A DNA stretch of 64,000 nt from Fibrivirga algicola (GTDB lineage: Bacteria; Bacteroidota; Bacteroidia; Cytophagales; Spirosomataceae), in NCBI RefSeq assembly GCF_011742925.1, contig NZ_WAEL01000012.1, forward strand, positions 95,378 to 159,377, read 5' to 3'. Below, one piece after another: positions 1 through 9,369 of the stretch. The translations under genes and the position numbers were made by a program. How positions within the stretch are numbered: the stretch's first letter is position 1; the number at the start of each line of letters is the position of its first letter. Under the pieces are notes generated by a model that saw only the letters and a list, made by a program, of their open reading frames with translations, made no database searches and was not told the origin of the DNA.

Positions 1-2
1 GC

Positions 3-1178
3 GTTAGTGGCCAGTTTCTGCGTGATGTGGTCCGGCTGAATCAGGAGCCCCGCAACTTCCGCGTGTTTGGTCCCGACGAAACCCTGTCGAATCGACTGGA
101 AGCCATTTTTGAAGCTACCAACCGGCAGTGGGATGCCCCCGTTGCCGAAAACGATCAGTTTCTGGCCCCGGAGGGTAGCGTATTGGAAATGCTCAGCGAA
201 CACCAGTGTCAGGGTTGGCTGGAGGGCTACCTGCTCACCGGGCGGCACGGGTTATTCAACTCCTACGAAGCCTTCGTGCACATCGTCGATTCGATGTTCA
301 ATCAGCACGCCAAATGGCTGAAAACAAGTCTGGCAATACCTTGGCGCCGTAACATTGCCTCGCTCAATTACCTGCTGACCTCCACCGTCTGGCGGCAGGA
401 TCATAATGGATTCACGCACCAGGATCCTGGCTTTATCGATCACGTGATCAATAAAAAGGCGGGTATCGTGCGGGTGTACCTGCCTCCCGATGCCAACTGT
501 CTGCTGTCGGTGATGGATCATTGCCTGCGTTCGCGTCATTACGTCAACGTGATTGTTGCGGGCAAGCACCCGGCTCCGCAATGGCTCTGCATAGAGGATG
601 CCCGCATTCACTGCGCTCAGGGAATCGGTATCTGGTCGTGGGCCAGCAACGATCAGAACGTTGAACCCGATGTGGTGATGGCGTGCTGTGGCGACGTACC
701 CACGCTGGAAACACTGGCGGCCGTAACCCTGCTGAGGGAGCACCTCCCCGAGCTTAAAATCCGGGTTGTCAACGTGGTCGACCTGCTCAAGCTGGAGCAA
801 CGCACCAACCACACACATGGACTGACCGATGCCGATTACGATGCCCTGTTCACGAAAGACAAACCGGTGATTTTTGCGTTTCACGGCTACCCGTGGCTAG
901 TCCACCGGCTGACCTACAACCGTAGCAACAACGTGAACATGCACGTGCATGGTTACCGGGAAGAAGGCACCATCACCACCGCTTTCGACATGACGGTTCT
1001 CAACGAACTCGATCGGTTCCACCTGGCGATGGATGTATTGGACCGGTTACCTCAACTCGGTAACCGGGGAGCGTATCTGAAGCAACTGCTGAAGATAAAG
1101 CTGGTTGAACATAAACAGTACATCACGGAACACGGCGAAGATATGCCCTCTGTCCGCCACTGGACCTGGACCCTTTGA
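3..1178 (+). CDS. xfp: Phosphoketolase (Xfp), C-terminal part, cut by the window edge
   Basis: This is the C-terminal 391 residues of a thiamine-diphosphate phosphoketolase, which splits xylulose-5-P or fructose-6-P with phosphate into acetyl-P and an aldose phosphate. The frame is open from base 3, so the first ATG-like codon at 27 is not the real start; the full family length is about 790 residues. Family-typical stretches are visible: a [14 protein letters not shown] block, [10 protein letters not shown], and [17 protein letters not shown] near the end. The next gene, an aldolase, starts 3 bp after the stop, so the two are probably co-transcribed in a sugar-phosphate module. Function is secure from the family; substrate preference cannot be read here. 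Confidence 0.95.
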   Translation, partial: VSGQFLRDVVRLNQEPRNFRVFGPDETLSNRLEAIFEATNRQWDAPVAENDQFLAPEGSVLEMLSEHQCQGWLEGYLLTGRHGLFNSYEAFVHIVDSMFNQHAKWLKTSLAIPWRRNIASLNYLLTSTVWRQDHNGFTHQDPGFIDHVINKKAGIVRVYLPPDANCLLSVMDHCLRSRHYVNVIVAGKHPAPQWLCIEDARIHCAQGIGIWSWASNDQNVEPDVVMACCGDVPTLETLAAVTLLREHLPELKIRVVNVVDLLKLEQRTNHTHGLTDADYDALFTKDKPVIFAFHGYPWLVHRLTYNRSNNVNMHVHGYREEGTITTAFDMTVLNELDRFHLAMDVLDRLPQLGNRGAYLKQLLKIKLVEHKQYITEHGEDMPSVRHWTWTL

Positions 1179-1181
1179 GCT

Positions 1182-2240
1182 ATGAACACACACGAACTAT
1201 TGATTACGACGCACGCCCTGCTCTCTGCTCATAAGGGCTTACTGGCTATGGACGAGAGTACGTCTACCTGCAACGCCCGCTTTGCCGAACTGGGCATTGC
1301 CCAAACGGTCGAAGCCAGACGGTCGTATCGGGAGCTGCTCATCACTACCCCCCGTCTGCACGAATGTATCAGCGGGGCGATTCTCGTCGATGAGACGATC
1401 CGGCAGTCAATGCCAGACGGACGGTCATTTGTAGACGTGCTGACTAAGGCGGGCATTTTACCTGGAATCAAAGTGGATCTGGGCGTAAAGGAACTGGCTG
1501 GTTTTCCGGGCGAAAAAATCACTGAAGGGCTGGACGGGCTCCGTCAGCGGCTAACCGATTACCGACAGATGGGGGCCCGGTTTGCCAAATGGCGGGTTGT
1601 CATCTCGCTAAGCGAATCAGGCAGTAAGCTGCTGCCAACGACGGCTTGCGTGGAGGCCAATATGCACGACCTGGCCCGGTTCGCGGCCCTTTGTCAGGAA
1701 GCAGACCTGGTTCCCATCGTGGAGCCGGAAGTGCTAATGGCTGGCTCCCACTCGATTGCTCGTTGTGAAGAGGTAACTGAACGGGTGTTGCGCACCCTTT
1801 TTCGTCACCTCAATGAACAGCAGGTACAATTGGAAGGCATGATCTTAAAAACGGGAATGGTTGTTGCCGGTTATTCATGCACGGATCAGGCGACGGCTGA
1901 CGAAGTGGCAGCAGCTACGCTACGTTGTTTAAAACGAACGGTACCGGCCGCAGTACCGGGTGTTGCCTTTCTGTCGGGTGGTCAAACGCCCGACCAGGCT
2001 TCCACCAATCTGAATGCCATGCACGTGTATACGGATAAACAGGTGCCCTGGGTGTTGACCTTCTCATTTGCCCGAGCGATTCAGCAGCCCGCCATGGCCC
2101 TTTGGAATGGTCAGTCTGAAAACGTGGCGGTTGCGCAGAAGTCTCTTCTCTATAGGGCCGGTTGTAACAGTGCGGCAACCATGGGCAAGTACCGGACAGC
2201 AGATCATACGGTTATCCCAGCACGGGCTCTTCAAGCCTGA
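1182..2240 (+). CDS. Class I fructose-bisphosphate aldolase
   Basis: A 352-residue protein of the animal-type class I aldolase family, which reversibly cleaves fructose-1,6-bisphosphate to DHAP and glyceraldehyde-3-P through a lysine Schiff base. Visible signatures are GLLAMDEST near the N terminus, the Schiff-base segment LEGMILKTGMVV (equivalent to LLKPNMV in the eukaryotic enzymes), PGVAFLSGGQ, and TFSFARAIQQPA close to the end. Length matches the family. It follows phosphoketolase by 3 bp, suggesting an operon in which aldolase and phosphoketolase share the fructose-phosphate pool. A strong hairpin lies 29 bp after the stop. Confidence 0.93.
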   Translation: MNTHELLITTHALLSAHKGLLAMDESTSTCNARFAELGIAQTVEARRSYRELLITTPRLHECISGAILVDETIRQSMPDGRSFVDVLTKAGILPGIKVDLGVKELAGFPGEKITEGLDGLRQRLTDYRQMGARFAKWRVVISLSESGSKLLPTTACVEANMHDLARFAALCQEADLVPIVEPEVLMAGSHSIARCEEVTERVLRTLFRHLNEQQVQLEGMILKTGMVVAGYSCTDQATADEVAAATLRCLKRTVPAAVPGVAFLSGGQTPDQASTNLNAMHVYTDKQVPWVLTFSFARAIQQPAMALWNGQSENVAVAQKSLLYRAGCNSAATMGKYRTADHTVIPARALQA

Positions 2241-2268
2241 GAAGGACAAACACCGGATTTGCAGGAAG

Positions 2269-2319
2269 AAAAAGGAAGCTGGAACATACCTGACTCAGGT
2301 ACGTTCCAGCTTCCTTTTT
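2269..2319. terminator. Bidirectional terminator between aldolase and SDR
   Basis: A long near-perfect hairpin (arms GGAAGCTGGAAC and GTTCCAGCTTCC, with a further ACCTGA/AGGT pairing inside) is flanked by an A-run on the left and a T-run on the right. It lies between two convergent genes and can end transcription from both sides. Confidence 0.85.
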
Positions 2320-2409
2320 CATAAGTCTCTAATCGGACTAAGCATTTTCAATAGTCTGCTCGCCTTTGCAATCCGGATAAATCCACAGGAGAAAGCAGTC
2401 AAATCGCTA

Positions 2410-3204
2410 TTAGCACATAGCGCCCCCGTCAATCACCAGTTGAGTTCCGTTGCAATAGGAAGAGTCGTCGGAGGCCAAGTAGATAAATGCTTTGGCTATT
2501 TCATCGGGCAGGCCGAGCCGTTTCATGGGTGTACCGTCAATCCAGCTTTGGCGAATGGCAGCTGGAGCCTGCGCCAACAAGGGCGTATCGATGTAATAGG
2601 GACAAATGGCATTGGCCCGAATACGCTGTTCGGCATATTGCACGGCAATGTTCTGTGTCAGCCCAAGCACGCCATGCTTCGCTGCTGTATAGGGAGCTAA
2701 ACCGTGTTCGGCCTTCAAACCGGCCAGCGAAGCCATATTGACGATTACGCCACCACCCTGCTTCAGGAACTGCTGCAACTCATATTTCACGCAGTAAAAC
2801 TGACCCGTCAAATTCACATCGATGATTCGCTGCCAGACAGCATCGTCCATGTCATGAATACCCCCGTATGGTCCGCCAATACCAGCATTATTCAGGGCAA
2901 TGTCCAGCCGGCCAAACTGAGCAACGGTTGCCTCGACGGCGGCTTTTACACTGGCGGAACTGGCTACGTCAATGGGAACGAAAAGGGCGGCCGAGGCTAT
3001 TTCGCTCAGTTCACGCATGGTTTCTTCGTGGGCACTGTTAGCCAGATCAGCGATAACGACCCTGGCCCCTTCTCTGGCTGCCTGCAGGGCGCAGGCTTTA
3101 CCGATACCGGCATTGCCACCGGTAATAAACACTACTTTGTCGGCTAGTCGACGCAAACGTACTGGGGCAACGGGATAAGCCGACGCAAAAATTGGGTTTT
3201 CCAT
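2410..3204 (-). CDS. SDR-family oxidoreductase
   Basis: A 264-residue classical short-chain dehydrogenase/reductase. The Rossmann nucleotide-binding motif TGGNAGIG is at residues 28-35, the structural NNAG at 105-108, the catalytic Ser at about 159, and YTAAK with catalytic Tyr172 and Lys176. The substrate cannot be read from sequence. It lies 15 bp downstream of a Dps-like gene on the same strand, in a group with a BON-domain protein and a small secreted protein, a combination that suggests general stress expression. Its stop faces the bidirectional terminator shared with the aldolase gene. Confidence 0.9.
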   Translation of the reverse strand: MENPIFASAYPVAPVRLRRLADKVVFITGGNAGIGKACALQAAREGARVVIADLANSAHEETMRELSEIASAALFVPIDVASSASVKAAVEATVAQFGRLDIALNNAGIGGPYGGIHDMDDAVWQRIIDVNLTGQFYCVKYELQQFLKQGGGVIVNMASLAGLKAEHGLAPYTAAKHGVLGLTQNIAVQYAEQRIRANAICPYYIDTPLLAQAPAAIRQSWIDGTPMKRLGLPDEIAKAFIYLASDDSSYCNGTQLVIDGGAMC

Positions 3205-3219
3205 AAGGTTGTTTTGTGG

Positions 3220-3774
3220 TTACCGCATGTGGCTACGTAACTGCCAGACCTGTTTGTCAAGCATACGGCTTAGTGTGTCTAACAGCTGAGAGGTAGTACT
3301 ATCCACTGAGCCAAGTTGCTCGATACGCTGACGAATCCGAACCGCTACAATGTAGGTACGTTCGGTCATGCTGGTCAACAAGTGACATTCAGCCAGAAAG
3401 CCTGTTGGTAACTCGCCGAGATTGGCGGTTTCGGCCACGGTTGCCAGCCGCAGATCAACCGGTGAGCCAATGTGCAGCGACCGTTCAGCAATCTGATCAC
3501 TAAAGTTCAGGTACTCGGCCGCGTATTCGTTCATTCTATCGTGGAGTGCGTAAAAAAGTGCCCCCTGAACATTCCATCGTGCCTGTTTGGCACTCAAGTG
3601 TAGCGCTACCAATTCTGCCAGCGTTGCCTGAAGGATCCCGACGACGAGAATTTTCTGGTCTGGGTTAGCTACATCAAAGGGTACCCACTCGTTAGCCTCG
3701 AATTGGTTGAAGTTGGCCAGTTCGTCGGCATTACGAGTGGATGCTACCGGAACGGCTGCGTGATCTTTTTTCAT
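3220..3774 (-). CDS. Dps/ferritin-like protein with altered ferroxidase residues
   Basis: A 184-residue member of the Dps family, whose dodecamers oxidise and store iron and protect DNA. The family pattern is recognisable as KQARWNVQG, then ALHDRMNEY and NFSDQIAER. By alignment to E. coli Dps, the ferroxidase His51 (the H of the usual HWN) is Arg66 here and Asp67 is Asn82, while His63, Asp78 and Glu82 correspond to retained His78, Asp93 and Glu97. The Arg codon was checked in the nucleotide sequence. Iron oxidation may be weakened or changed. An extended N terminus of about 45 residues precedes the four-helix core. It probably shares transcripts with the SDR gene 15 bp downstream. Confidence 0.85.
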   Translation of the reverse strand: MKKDHAAVPVASTRNADELANFNQFEANEWVPFDVANPDQKILVVGILQATLAELVALHLSAKQARWNVQGALFYALHDRMNEYAAEYLNFSDQIAERSLHIGSPVDLRLATVAETANLGELPTGFLAECHLLTSMTERTYIVAVRIRQRIEQLGSVDSTTSQLLDTLSRMLDKQVWQLRSHMR

Positions 3775-3810
3775 GTATCCAGGTACGTTCCGGCTAGCTG
3801 CCTGTAAACC

Positions 3811-4110
3811 TTAAATTTTCGCCTTAACCTTCGAGACATCTTTTTTTACCTGGTCTTTCAGGAGCTTTTTCTTTCCTGTTCGCAGTGCTTTTCGGTCAGC
3901 CTGAACAGCAGGTTTATCCTCGTTCACTTTATCATATTCTTTTTGGTCCCTCAGGGTGGTCAGCGTTGCTTTGTCCTCAGCTACCGTTGCTTTTCGGGTG
4001 ACCAAAACAGCTTCGTTGCGGGCTTTCGTGTTTTGTTTCTTGGTTTGAGCCTGAGCTGCTGAAAAGAGCGTTGCCAGACAGAGCGCGCTACAAATGATTA
4101 TTTTTTTCAT
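3811..4110 (-). CDS. Small secreted Lys-rich protein
   Basis: A 99-residue protein with a clear signal peptide (MKKIIICSALCLATLFSAAQAQ, likely cleaved after AQA) followed by a highly charged, Lys- and Asp-rich mature part of about 77 residues with no recognised domain. It is predicted to be periplasmic or surface-exposed. It lies between the Dps-like and BON-domain genes on the same strand, so it may belong to the same stress regulon. No function can be assigned. Confidence 0.75.
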   Translation of the reverse strand: MKKIIICSALCLATLFSAAQAQTKKQNTKARNEAVLVTRKATVAEDKATLTTLRDQKEYDKVNEDKPAVQADRKALRTGKKKLLKDQVKKDVSKVKAKI

Positions 4111-4183
4111 GTTCGTATATTATCAATGAACTACCAATTGTGAGAGAGGGAAATCGATCGGGCGGGGTAACCACCCGTGAAAT

Positions 4184-4213
4184 CTTAGAGCGGAGATTAG
4201 TCCCCGCTCTAAG
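4184..4213 (-). terminator. Terminator after the BON-domain gene
   Basis: Arms CTTAGAGCGG and CCGCTCTAAG (10 bp, perfect, loop of about 10 nt) begin 4 bp past the stop of the BON-domain gene. There is no long T-run, so the hairpin is clear but efficiency is uncertain. Confidence 0.6.
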
Positions 4214-4216
4214 TAA

Positions 4217-4888
4217 TTAGGCCATCGCGTAGCTGTAATCGACAATCAGTTCGTTGTCTACGGTCCAGACGCCAGGCGCTTGCCAGGCTAGGTGGGCTGC
4301 TTCGTCTTTCTGGAAAATTGAATCGACGGTACCAGTCAATATTACCCGGTTCTCGGAAACACTGACATAGATATCCTGGTCGCCAACAGACCAGCTCCGT
4401 TGTATGGCCCGTTCGATCGCCGTTTTCTCGACATGGTCTTTAATCGACGAGTTGATCCTGATCAGGTTGGTAACGCCCTTCACACCGGCCAGATGCTTCA
4501 CGGCTTTTTGCGCTGCTTCTTTCTGGTAATTCCACTCCGTGGTACCTTCCAGTTTAACCCATCCGTTTTCAACGAACACCTTCACCATGTCACTGGGAAC
4601 CTCCCAATTCCACTTAAAGGCGGCCATTATTTCTCGGGCTATATCGTTATCAGTATGCGTGCTTGTTCCACTATACTCGACGGTGATCTTCTCGACCAGT
4701 GCGTTTACGCCAGCTACGTTTTTTGCCGCTGATTCAGCTTCCACTTTCTTGGCGTAGCTATCGACTATACCTGTAAGCGTGACGATTCCGTCCTGTGCCG
4801 TAACACCAATCTCGGCTGCATGCAGTAATGGCTCCCATTTAATAGCGGCCATCACATCTTTCTGCAGCTCTTCGTTTGACTTGTTCAT
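4217..4888 (-). CDS. Triple BON-domain protein
   Basis: A 223-residue protein made of three consecutive BON domains at roughly residues 3-66, 77-142 and 150-216. Each shows the family pattern of a short amphipathic helix, a VxDGxVTLxGxVxS-like hairpin (for example QDGIVTLTGIVDS and ENRVILTGTVDS) and a second helix with a conserved Gly. BON domains bind phospholipid surfaces or serve in osmotic and stress proteins such as OsmY. No signal peptide is visible, unlike OsmY, so it may be cytoplasmic as in several Bacteroidota homologues. It heads the minus-strand stress group; a roughly 580-bp intergenic region lies upstream. Confidence 0.88.
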   Translation of the reverse strand: MNKSNEELQKDVMAAIKWEPLLHAAEIGVTAQDGIVTLTGIVDSYAKKVEAESAAKNVAGVNALVEKITVEYSGTSTHTDNDIAREIMAAFKWNWEVPSDMVKVFVENGWVKLEGTTEWNYQKEAAQKAVKHLAGVKGVTNLIRINSSIKDHVEKTAIERAIQRSWSVGDQDIYVSVSENRVILTGTVDSIFQKDEAAHLAWQAPGVWTVDNELIVDYSYAMA

Positions 4889-5470
4889 AATGTTGGGGTT
4901 GTTTTAAGACACCCCAAACCTACTATCCCTTTGTAACCCCCATCTTGATTTGAATCATCATACCTGGTGATTCGTACTGAAGACGATCTACCTGTCAGGC
5001 CAGACGCCGAAGGGGTGCCATCTTAATGGATTCGAATCGGCAAGATTACCTACTTTTCTTAAGTCAGATCATGCCGCTACCTGAGTGTGCTCATAACGGA
5101 GTAAAACAAGGGGCTACTTTTGATGCCGTAGCTGATTAATCACAACAACCTCAATGAAAGATGGTGATGAAATCTCCTTTAAGATCTTAATTGTCAGTGT
5201 TTTAATATATAAGAGGTGCTAATTTTAGCAGTAGACTAAGGCTTTGGCTGCAAGAAAGAAATCTCTACAAATGCTCGTTTTTTAAGACAGCATACGCGAG
5301 TCGTAGTGAATCATGTGTAATACGGAAGAACCACTCAGTTTACTGAATCTGCCCAGATTAACATAATTGGCTTTATTAGCACGCAAAATGAACCCCTAAT
5401 CTGTTAAGCTAATTCAAAATGGCTCAAAGGCTTAATACACAGAGTCTACTTGTAGCTTATAAAGGCGGGC
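4889..5470. other. Intergenic region without a recognisable gene
   Basis: About 580 bp of AT-rich sequence between the BON-domain gene and the end of the LytTR regulator. It presumably holds the promoter for the BON gene (leftward). No ORF, structured repeat or strong hairpin was recognised here. Confidence 0.5.
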
Positions 5471-6199
5471 CTATTTCTTCATGATTTTATTCTCAATGAA
5501 ATTTATGAACTCTTTCCTGTAGGTGTCACCAATGGGTATTTCCTGTAGCTTGCCTTGCCGCCGAACGCAGATCGAGTCTTTGTTGATTAATTCAGCTTTA
5601 ATGACAGGGATGATGTATGATTTGTGAATGCGGAAGAACTGATTTTGAGGGAGACGAGAACCAATGTCCCCAATTGTTAAAGCGGAGTGGAAGCGGTTGG
5701 TTTCCGTGTAGAACCAGATACCGTTACGTTCACTCTCAATCCAGCATAAATCGTCAAAATTAACCCGTTGTAAATTCCCTTCTACCCGTACGAATGTGTA
5801 CGCGTCAGATGCTACTGTATCTTCCCTTTTAAGTATGTCCAGGAGCTGTTTAGCCCGTTGAACAGCTTTTGTGAAACGCTCAAACGAAAAAGGTTTCTCA
5901 AGAAAGTCAATGGCTTTATGTTCATAGCTGGGCGAGGCGTACTTAGGATGTGCCGTAGTAAAGATGTAATTCTGGGAATCTCCCATAATACGGACAAAGT
6001 CTAACCCATCAAGTGCCAGGTTAGGCATCTCCATATCTACAAAAATGAGGTCAACCTTTTCGTGCTCAAGGTACAAAATGGCGTCACTAGGATTGGTAAA
6101 ACAAGCTTTGAGGTTTAGCGTGGGTACTCGCTCAATAAACTTGCGCAGCTGATTCACACTCATTTCCTCATCGTCGAGAATTAAGCAGGTCATGACCAT
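5471..6199 (-). CDS. LytTR-family response regulator
   Basis: A 242-residue response regulator: receiver domain at about residues 3-125 with phospho-acceptor Asp55 in VDMEMP, then a LytTR DNA-binding domain at about 140-240 (VRVEGNLQRVNFDDLCWIES... FFRIHKSYII). It would bind promoter DNA when phosphorylated by the histidine kinase encoded just upstream. The kinase stop TAA overlaps this ATG by one base (TAATG), implying translational coupling; a second in-frame ATG two codons later (6193) is an equally good start. Confidence 0.92.
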   Translation of the reverse strand: MVMTCLILDDEEMSVNQLRKFIERVPTLNLKACFTNPSDAILYLEHEKVDLIFVDMEMPNLALDGLDFVRIMGDSQNYIFTTAHPKYASPSYEHKAIDFLEKPFSFERFTKAVQRAKQLLDILKREDTVASDAYTFVRVEGNLQRVNFDDLCWIESERNGIWFYTETNRFHSALTIGDIGSRLPQNQFFRIHKSYIIPVIKAELINKDSICVRRQGKLQEIPIGDTYRKEFINFIENKIMKK

Positions 6200-7608
6200 T
6201 AGTTAAATAACTTGAGGGTACAGGAGAATGTATCATCCGTTTCATCGATCTCAAATGTGTAGTTTTCATAGGTTCGCTCAAGCCGTTGCCGGGTGTTGGC
6301 TAGCCCAATGTTGTTGCTCTCGAATCGCTGTTTTCTGTTCTTCAAATTAGTGGTGAAAAATTCAATCCGATCGTCAAATGCTTTAATATCAATGACAAAA
6401 GGGAAGTCTGGATCAGTCATATTACCATGTTTAAAGGCATTCTCAACCAGGCCAATAAGCAGGAATGGAAGTATGCCTTTAGCTTCTACGTTCCCCGTTA
6501 CCGAAAATCGTATATGCATACGATAACGTAGCTGGTGAAGACTGATGAACTGCTTCATATAGTTGATTTCTTCGGATAGCTTGGCCGTATTGAAATCCTC
6601 ACGCATGCTGTATCGCATGATTTCAGAGAGTTTAATAATTGAGTCAGCTAACTCCGGATCAACTTCCTGTGACCTGATATAAAAGTAGTTTAAGGTATTA
6701 TAAAGAAAGTGCGGGTTCACCTGTGCTTTGAGAGCCTTTAGTTCAGTGGTCAACGTTTCCTGTTGTTGCAACAGACGACGTTCTTCTGCCACTTTGGTGG
6801 CATCGATGGCATCTTTTATGTCATCGGTTACTTCGGGAATAACCTTGAAGAGATCAAGAGCTACGCCAGCGAAGAAATAGGCAGTAGCGGTGGCCACACC
6901 TATAAAGATTATCCAAACATTAAAATAGCGCGAAGCCTGTGGCGGATTAAGATGATTAGCTTTGAGAACAGCCTGTCGATTAAGCGCCCATGCCTTTCGT
7001 TGTACCAAAGCAGATTCATAGCTAACGGATTCTGTCGGTGTCAGGTAATTGAATCGATACGAATAGCCTAACTTTCCAAACGTCACCCATGTTAATATTG
7101 CCACTATCACTACTGACCATGTAAGCATGGCCGTCCTGCCTAGGATTAGAGCGGCTAAGACAATGAGCGAATGGGCAAAGGCAAAATCGGTCAGTAACGA
7201 ATCGGTCGATGGATTGCCAATGCCTAATGTGTTAACCACGCTCAAACACATCACCGATACAACACTCATCCATCGGAGTACCTTGTCAATGCGTGAGTCG
7301 CGCTTTAGTTTGGATGAGTCCAGCCGTTTCCCAAATACAGTGAAGCGAGTTTCTTTTAAGGTTACAAACGCGTAAATCCCCGAAACAAGGTTGGCGATCC
7401 CGACAAAGCCATAAATGAACCATAATCGGTAGTTAGGTACGTATGAGCCAGTGGCCAGCTTTTCGCTAATAAGAAAGATAGGAGTTAACACCAGATAGGT
7501 GATGTTAATCACATATAGTAATCGGCGTTGAACGTTGGAAAAGGGAAGGGTCAGTTGCTGCCGGGAGCGTTCGAGTAACTGTTTTAATTGCGTTTCTGCT
7601 TGATTCAT
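6199..7608 (-). CDS. LytS-type membrane sensor histidine kinase
   Basis: A 469-residue sensor kinase. The N-terminal half has several hydrophobic segments (residues about 25-250) forming a membrane sensor; a linker coiled coil of about 25 residues leads to the His_kinase domain with the phospho-accepting His in QVNPHFLYNTLNYF, followed by a HATPase region (LIGLVENAFKHG is the N box). It is the cognate partner of the overlapping LytTR regulator. The signal is unknown. No target promoter can be read from the sequence. Confidence 0.92.
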   Translation of the reverse strand: MNQAETQLKQLLERSRQQLTLPFSNVQRRLLYVINITYLVLTPIFLISEKLATGSYVPNYRLWFIYGFVGIANLVSGIYAFVTLKETRFTVFGKRLDSSKLKRDSRIDKVLRWMSVVSVMCLSVVNTLGIGNPSTDSLLTDFAFAHSLIVLAALILGRTAMLTWSVVIVAILTWVTFGKLGYSYRFNYLTPTESVSYESALVQRKAWALNRQAVLKANHLNPPQASRYFNVWIIFIGVATATAYFFAGVALDLFKVIPEVTDDIKDAIDATKVAEERRLLQQQETLTTELKALKAQVNPHFLYNTLNYFYIRSQEVDPELADSIIKLSEIMRYSMREDFNTAKLSEEINYMKQFISLHQLRYRMHIRFSVTGNVEAKGILPFLLIGLVENAFKHGNMTDPDFPFVIDIKAFDDRIEFFTTNLKNRKQRFESNNIGLANTRQRLERTYENYTFEIDETDDTFSCTLKLFN

Positions 7609-7677
7609 TGGACAGCGGCTTTCAATTCTCTAACTAAATGGAGGAGGTATTGCTCGCTAAAAAGCAATGAACTTGGG

Positions 7678-8748
7678 CTAGGAGTAGTCGAAACTAGATA
7701 TGTATGCGGGTGCTCTACTTAATTCAACTGATAAAGGCAAACCAACCGCTTTGATCATTACGTGCGTAGTTACACCTGGCTGAAACTGGCTCAGTCGACC
7801 CATACTTGGGCTATTTAGCAATTGATTGAGGGGGTCCTTATGATCAATCTGCCACATAGCAGTATGTACCTTAAAGTGAGCCAGTACGCTTTCCAACAGG
7901 ACAGGTAACAGTTCGTTCTGCCCCTCTCCAATGTAAACCCCTTCCAAGGCTACAAACGACTGTTTTGCTGGATTAAAGAAACGACGGAGGCCTGGTGCCA
8001 AAGGGGCAACATACCGGATAAACGGTCCCAGCTTACCCGGAACATGGACCAGTTTCCAGATGATTGGGTTCGCCTGAACCCCAGCCAGTATGCGTCCGTT
8101 TTCTTCAAGGAAAAAATAGTTGTTGTTATAATTTATGTTCAGAAAGTTTTGAAAGCCGTAGCCGATATACTGACGTTGAACAAGTTTCAGAATCTTGTCA
8201 ATGTCATTTGATGAGGCCATCTTCAGGCGGGCATCCTTTTTAGGTGAGAATCGCCTGAACATAAATGTTCTAAGCTCAGCTACTGACTCAAAATTTTCCC
8301 GCTTCGAAGCCGCCATCGAGCGAGTGTTTTTGCTTTCAATGTAGGAGTAGAACAGGTATGGTGCTGAGACGTTTTGGCTGATATAATTGATAGCGGTTGT
8401 TTTCAGAAGCTGCCCGTATCCTTTGCCCTGTACATCGTCACGAACGGCCAGGTAACGGCCGTAATAACCAGAAAATGATTCGCCGGAAAAACCCACCGGA
8501 CGTTGATCAAGGCAGTATAATCCAATCAGTTCCTGCTGCTGGTACAGATGGAAAAAATAGGGATTATGCAGTTGACTTAGTTTAGCTTCCTGCCCGGTTT
8601 GACAGTACCGTATGCCCTTTGTGCCGTAGGTAGTATGCTGAAGCAATGTAACGGCTCGTTGGTCTGCAACAGGTGATACACACAGTGTTAAAGCGCCATT
8701 GTGGTACAAAGTCGTCTGTTCTGTAGCTATAGGATGATTTGGTTTCAC
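7678..8748 (-). CDS. GNAT-family N-acetyltransferase, two-part protein
   Basis: A 356-residue protein starting at GTG. Residues about 15-165 form a GNAT fold with the acetyl-CoA pyrophosphate-binding motif A as VQGKGYGQLLKTTA. The second half (about 170-340) has a related but diverged layout, as in double-GNAT proteins of unknown substrate. It stands alone on the minus strand upstream of the kinase gene, separated by 69 bp. Substrate unknown. Confidence 0.75.
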   Translation of the reverse strand: MKPNHPIATEQTTLYHNGALTLCVSPVADQRAVTLLQHTTYGTKGIRYCQTGQEAKLSQLHNPYFFHLYQQQELIGLYCLDQRPVGFSGESFSGYYGRYLAVRDDVQGKGYGQLLKTTAINYISQNVSAPYLFYSYIESKNTRSMAASKRENFESVAELRTFMFRRFSPKKDARLKMASSNDIDKILKLVQRQYIGYGFQNFLNINYNNNYFFLEENGRILAGVQANPIIWKLVHVPGKLGPFIRYVAPLAPGLRRFFNPAKQSFVALEGVYIGEGQNELLPVLLESVLAHFKVHTAMWQIDHKDPLNQLLNSPSMGRLSQFQPGVTTHVMIKAVGLPLSVELSRAPAYISSFDYS

Positions 8749-8953
8749 AATGAATTTTACAGAAGGTAATCTTAAATATATCTAATTAGTAGAGTAGTTG
8801 GTTTGTTCGGGAAGTAGCTATTAATTGTACTCCGAAGTCCGGATGGCGGTTTGTCCTTGAGAATACCCTGTTTGTCCTGAAATCAAACCGGGTTAGCACG
8901 GTAGCCGTTTGCTAAATTTATTTGTTTGTAAACTTGCTTTACGCTTGTAGCAT

Positions 8954-9220
8954 GTGCTGTTTGAAAAAGTTGATTATTGGGCTACACTAGCGGTGAGAAA
9001 TATGCAAGTTTCTGAACCGACCTATTTGTTTACTATTGCCTCTTTACATCAATTATCGCGTGATTTGGCAAAATCAAATTTTGTACCTACTGATGCTCAG
9101 AAAGTGATTCTTGAACGGGCTCTTCAACTTCTGGATTTGGAGATAGGCTTTCAGATTTCTGAACACCCCGATTTTTCAGTCACGCTTAATCAATGGTTGG
9201 CCCTACGGGATGAGAAATAA
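8954..9220 (+). CDS. Small hypothetical protein
   Basis: An 88-codon ORF opening with GTG; an in-frame ATG at 9002 (residue 17, MQVSEPTYLF) is the likelier start and gives 72 residues. The product is predicted mainly helical and acidic with no recognised domain. It is bracketed upstream by an AT-rich promoter-like region and downstream by a clean terminator hairpin that starts right after the stop, which supports it being a real expressed unit. Confidence 0.6.
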   Translation: MLFEKVDYWATLAVRNMQVSEPTYLFTIASLHQLSRDLAKSNFVPTDAQKVILERALQLLDLEIGFQISEHPDFSVTLNQWLALRDEK

Positions 9221-9251
9221 GTTGCATACCCTTTAAAAAAGGGTATGCAAC
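9221..9251 (+). terminator. Terminator of the small 9.0-9.2 kb gene
   Basis: Perfect 11-bp arms GTTGCATACCC and GGGTATGCAAC around a 9-nt A-rich loop, starting directly after the stop codon. Confidence 0.75.
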
Positions 9252-9369
9252 ATGATATGGATATTTTATTGCTGAACGCTGTGTCGATGACACGCATAAT
9301 GGCAGAGTGTATACGCGCGGCTCTGTGGCGCTGTACACAATCAAATCAGCCCAGATGATTTATGAACGT

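Noticed and set aside
252..884. 210-codon minus-strand ORF inside phosphoketolase
   Set aside because: Antisense shadow of a firmly identified gene; no family features.
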